Notes under the pieces: generated by a model
The model's database searches: none
What the model saw: the letters and a program-made list of their open reading frames with translations, nothing else
Told to the model about the DNA's origin: nothing
Position numbers and translations under genes: made by a program
In this document: positions 27,193-29,340 of the stretch, piece by piece
How positions within the stretch are numbered: position 1 is the first letter of the stretch
Layout: every line of letters starts with the position of its first letter
From: Candidatus Nomurabacteria bacterium
GTDB lineage: Bacteria; Patescibacteriota; Minisyncoccia; Phycocordibacterales; UBA1006
Length of the DNA stretch: 29,340 bases
Direction: 5' to 3'
Assembly (NCBI GenBank): GCA_943357975.1
Contig: CALRGS010000002.1
Coordinates: 1 to 29,340, forward strand

Positions 27193-28665
27193 ATGAATCC
27201 AACCCTCGACGACCTCCTCGCACTAAAACCCAATATTTCAAAAGAAGAACAGGACTTAATTACCAACGCCTTCCACTATTCTCAAAAAGCCCACATGGGA
27301 CAACTACGCAACAGTGGTGAACCGTATTTCACTCATGTATTTGCCACAGCAAAAATCCTTGCCGAAATGAATGCCGACCCTATTACTATTTCTGCAGGAT
27401 TGCTCCATGACTTGGTAGAAGACACGGCAACAACCGCCGAAGAGCTCCAGAAACATTTTGGTAATGAAATTGTAACCCTTGTTGAAGGCGTTACTAAACT
27501 TGGGCATTTAAAATATCAAGGTGTGGAACGTCACGCAGAATCACTGCGCAAATTTTTCATTGCAAGTGCCAACGATATTCGCGTTGTAACTATTAAACTT
27601 GCTGACCGCCTCCATAACATTTCTACCCTCGAACATGTACCTCCAGAAAAACGAAAACGTATCGCCCTTGAAACCCTAGAAATTTATGCACGCCTTGCAG
27701 ATCGTTTGGGAATGGGAAAAATGAAAGCACAACTCGAAGACTATGCGTTCCCTTTTGCTTACCCAGAGGAGTATGTGGTAACAAAAAAAATACTTGATGC
27801 CTTTACTACCGAAGGAGAGCAACACCTCACCCAAGTCGCAGAAAACTTAAGAGAAGAGCTCCGCATCCTTGATGCAAATATCACCAGTTTAAATTACCGC
27901 ATGAAACACTTGTACAGTTTATGGAACAAGCTCAAGGTATTTAACTACGACCAAACAAAAATATTTGATATTTATGCGCTCCGTATCCTTGTTCCAACTG
28001 TAGGTGATTGTTATCAGGCTCTTGGAATTATTCATGGATTGTATAAACCTCTTCCAGGAAAATTTAAGGACTACATCGCCGTACCAAAACCAAACGGATA
28101 CCAATCTCTCCACACGGCCGTATTTGATGGCCAAGGGAGTATTATTGAAATTCAAATTCGCACCGAAGCTATGCACGAGGATGCTGAATATGGAATCTAT
28201 TCCCATGTGGGATACAAGGAAGCCGGCCGCACCGCTAGTGGCATGAACAATCCAAATCCTAACAAAAAAGTTTCATGGACTCAGGAACTCCTTGAGGCCC
28301 AGCGTCACATGGAAAAACCTGAAGATTTTCTCACTCATTTGAAACTCGACTTTTTCCAAGCGCGAGTATTCGTGTACACTCCAAAAGGAGACGTGATCGA
28401 ACTCGCAAAGGGTTCGACGGTTATTGATTTTGCCTATGCAATTCACTCTGATATTGGAAATCATATGTTTGGCGCACGCGTCAATGGAAAAATGATTGCG
28501 ATTGATACTGTGGTGCATCAAGGCGATGTGGTTGAAATTATTACGACCGAAAAAAGTAAGCCTACGCGAAAATGGCTTGATATGTGCAAGACAACATTGG
28601 CAAAACAACAAATCCGCCGCTACCTCCGCGAACATGGAAACGTGCTTGATAAGATGTTGCTGTAA
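27193..28665 (+). CDS. RelA/SpoT-family (p)ppGpp hydrolase/synthetase, short form
   Basis: 490 aa. The HD hydrolase domain (about 1-175) keeps its metal ligands: HDLVEDT with His72-Asp73, and ADRLHNI with Asp138. The synthetase domain (~200-350) has YRMKHLYSLWNK, DIYALRILV, KFKDYIAVPKPNGYQSLHTAV and EIQIRTEAMHEDAEYG. A TGS domain follows (~383-445, VFVYTPKGDVIELAKGSTVIDFAY). The protein stops about 45 residues after it, so the helical, zinc-finger/CC and ACT domains of the ~700-aa long RSH enzymes are absent. Hydrolase and synthetase are both likely active; regulation by amino-acid binding or ribosome docking may differ. Single gene with its own promoter and terminator. Confidence 0.93.
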   Translation: MNPTLDDLLALKPNISKEEQDLITNAFHYSQKAHMGQLRNSGEPYFTHVFATAKILAEMNADPITISAGLLHDLVEDTATTAEELQKHFGNEIVTLVEGVTKLGHLKYQGVERHAESLRKFFIASANDIRVVTIKLADRLHNISTLEHVPPEKRKRIALETLEIYARLADRLGMGKMKAQLEDYAFPFAYPEEYVVTKKILDAFTTEGEQHLTQVAENLREELRILDANITSLNYRMKHLYSLWNKLKVFNYDQTKIFDIYALRILVPTVGDCYQALGIIHGLYKPLPGKFKDYIAVPKPNGYQSLHTAVFDGQGSIIEIQIRTEAMHEDAEYGIYSHVGYKEAGRTASGMNNPNPNKKVSWTQELLEAQRHMEKPEDFLTHLKLDFFQARVFVYTPKGDVIELAKGSTVIDFAYAIHSDIGNHMFGARVNGKMIAIDTVVHQGDVVEIITTEKSKPTRKWLDMCKTTLAKQQIRRYLREHGNVLDKMLL

Positions 28666-28717
28666 TAAGTTTTGTAACCCCTAAAAACTCAATAGATGAT
28701 TATCATAGCCCAACAAA

Positions 28718-28752
28718 CAAAAACTCCCCCGAAATCAATTGGGGAGTTTTTT
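28718..28752. terminator. Bidirectional terminator between the RelA/SpoT gene and the S74 gene
   Basis: 10-bp perfect arms, AAAACTCCCC and its complement, around an 11-nt loop; T-run on both strands. It serves the two convergent genes. Confidence 0.85.
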
Positions 28753-28770
28753 ATTAAGTGAACTTTTTAA

Positions 28771-29340
28771 CTAAACCACCTCATCAGAAACTACTTCTCC
28801 GTCTGGAGCCGGATCACTGTCTGGCTGTTGGTCAGAACCTGGCACCGGTTCTGGATCAGGTTCTGAATCTCCTGGTACTGGAGGCTGTGGGTCTGGAATC
28901 GGATCTGGTGCTGGAACTTGTGGCGTAGTGTCGGCGCGACCATCAATCAAGTTCTGGAAGTCTGTTTTGGTAATACAGACTTCGTCGATACAAATTTGAT
29001 TTTTAGCATGCAGTGTTCCTGCAAACAGATCTCCAATCCCATTGGTTACATCCCCCAACCATGCAATCAAATTCTGCACAAATGTTTGATTTTGCATTGT
29101 TGCAAAATGTTCAATGTTTATAATTTTCATATCAAGTTCTTGTACTGCATTTACCAATACGGGTGTAATGGTTGAGTACGACATACTGTAACCCTTCTCA
29201 TCACTACCACCTACTGACTCTGGGATATATTGTAGAACTTCTTGTGCAAGGAATCCGATAGTGTGTTCGTTGTTGCGAATGTAATCAAATGATACTGGAC
29301 GGAGCTGGTTGATAGTATCAAGTCCATATGACAAGTCTGT
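28771..29340 (-). CDS. C-terminal part of a surface protein with peptidase S74 (intramolecular chaperone) domain
   Basis: The frame stays open through the right edge, so the gene is 5'-truncated; 190 codons are visible. LSYGLDTINQLRPVSFDYIRN followed by IGFLAQEVLQYIPESV is the core of the S74 endosialidase-type chaperone, which drives trimerisation of fibre proteins and then cuts itself off. After the chaperone come a helical segment (ITPVLVNAVQELDMKI), a short region with CIDEVC, and a ~50-residue Pro/Asp/Glu-rich tail (PDPIPDPQPPVPGDSEPDPE). A tail of this size behind S74 is unusual for phage fibres. It is probably a trimeric surface fibre or adhesin. Confidence 0.85.
   Translation of the reverse strand, partial: TDLSYGLDTINQLRPVSFDYIRNNEHTIGFLAQEVLQYIPESVGGSDEKGYSMSYSTITPVLVNAVQELDMKIINIEHFATMQNQTFVQNLIAWLGDVTNGIGDLFAGTLHAKNQICIDEVCITKTDFQNLIDGRADTTPQVPAPDPIPDPQPPVPGDSEPDPEPVPGSDQQPDSDPAPDGEVVSDEVV

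Noticed and set aside
361..29340. Alternative genetic code (UGA as Gly or Trp)
   Set aside because: Ribosomal proteins, SecY, RelA/SpoT and others read through at full length with standard stops, and UGA ends genes such as the response regulator; no in-frame UGA is needed.

Overview
The window looks like a chromosomal segment of a Candidate Phyla Radiation bacterium (Patescibacteria), most likely a Parcubacteria/Paceibacteria-type lineage. This is inferred from gene content and architecture. The ribosomal spc-type cluster goes L18-S5-L15 with no L30 gene, genes are small and tightly packed, envelope proteins are signal-anchored and of CPR type, and UGA is read as stop, so this is not Gracilibacteria/Absconditabacteria. 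No convincing Shine-Dalgarno sequence precedes any real gene. Instead about fifteen genes have a TATAAT-like -10 box only 6-10 nt before the ATG, which predicts leaderless mRNAs.

Layout. 1-3663 (minus): the start of a secreted/membrane protein (possibly YibE/F family), a 930-aa TraD/VirD4-like ATPase and a small membrane protein. 3731-10224 (minus except one gene): the second half of the spc cluster, rpsN-rpsH-rplF-rplR-rpsE-rplO-secY, then adk and map. A palindrome-flanked remnant of a DUF559 endonuclease gene sits between secY and adk. A sphingomyelin-synthase-like phosphotransferase gene on the plus strand sits between adk and map. 10513-16323 (minus): four exported proteins. Two are paralogues with a 97% identical 267-bp 5' module and unrelated C-terminal parts. 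The other two have signal peptides and C-terminal regions that look like Bacteroidetes type IX secretion cargo.

16452-18308 (plus): an AI-2E/PerM-type permease and a DsbA-like protein whose halves appear circularly permuted. It is followed by a bidirectional terminator with 25-bp perfect arms and, convergently, a polysaccharide deacetylase gene. 19300-23534 (plus): an OmpR-type response regulator, a possible 35-aa ORF, a membrane histidine kinase and a 612-aa protein combining a DxDD-bearing cyclase-like N-terminal half with a DDxxD-bearing isoprenoid-synthase-like C-terminal half. 23664-29340: a NYN-domain protein, tRNA-His, a pterin dehydratase, S20, an FAD oxidoreductase, MsrA, a RelA/SpoT enzyme without C-terminal regulatory domains, and an S74 chaperone-domain surface protein running off the end.

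How parts may work together. A 36-bp element (35/36 identical) containing an 11-bp-spaced direct repeat lies just downstream of the response regulator gene and upstream of the kinase. A second copy lies upstream of the 401-aa Bacteroidetes-like secreted protein. In both it sits where a -35 box would be, ahead of a TGn-extended -10. The simplest reading is that the local two-component system controls its own kinase/terpenoid operon and a surface protein. That is inference from sequence layout, but it is directly testable.
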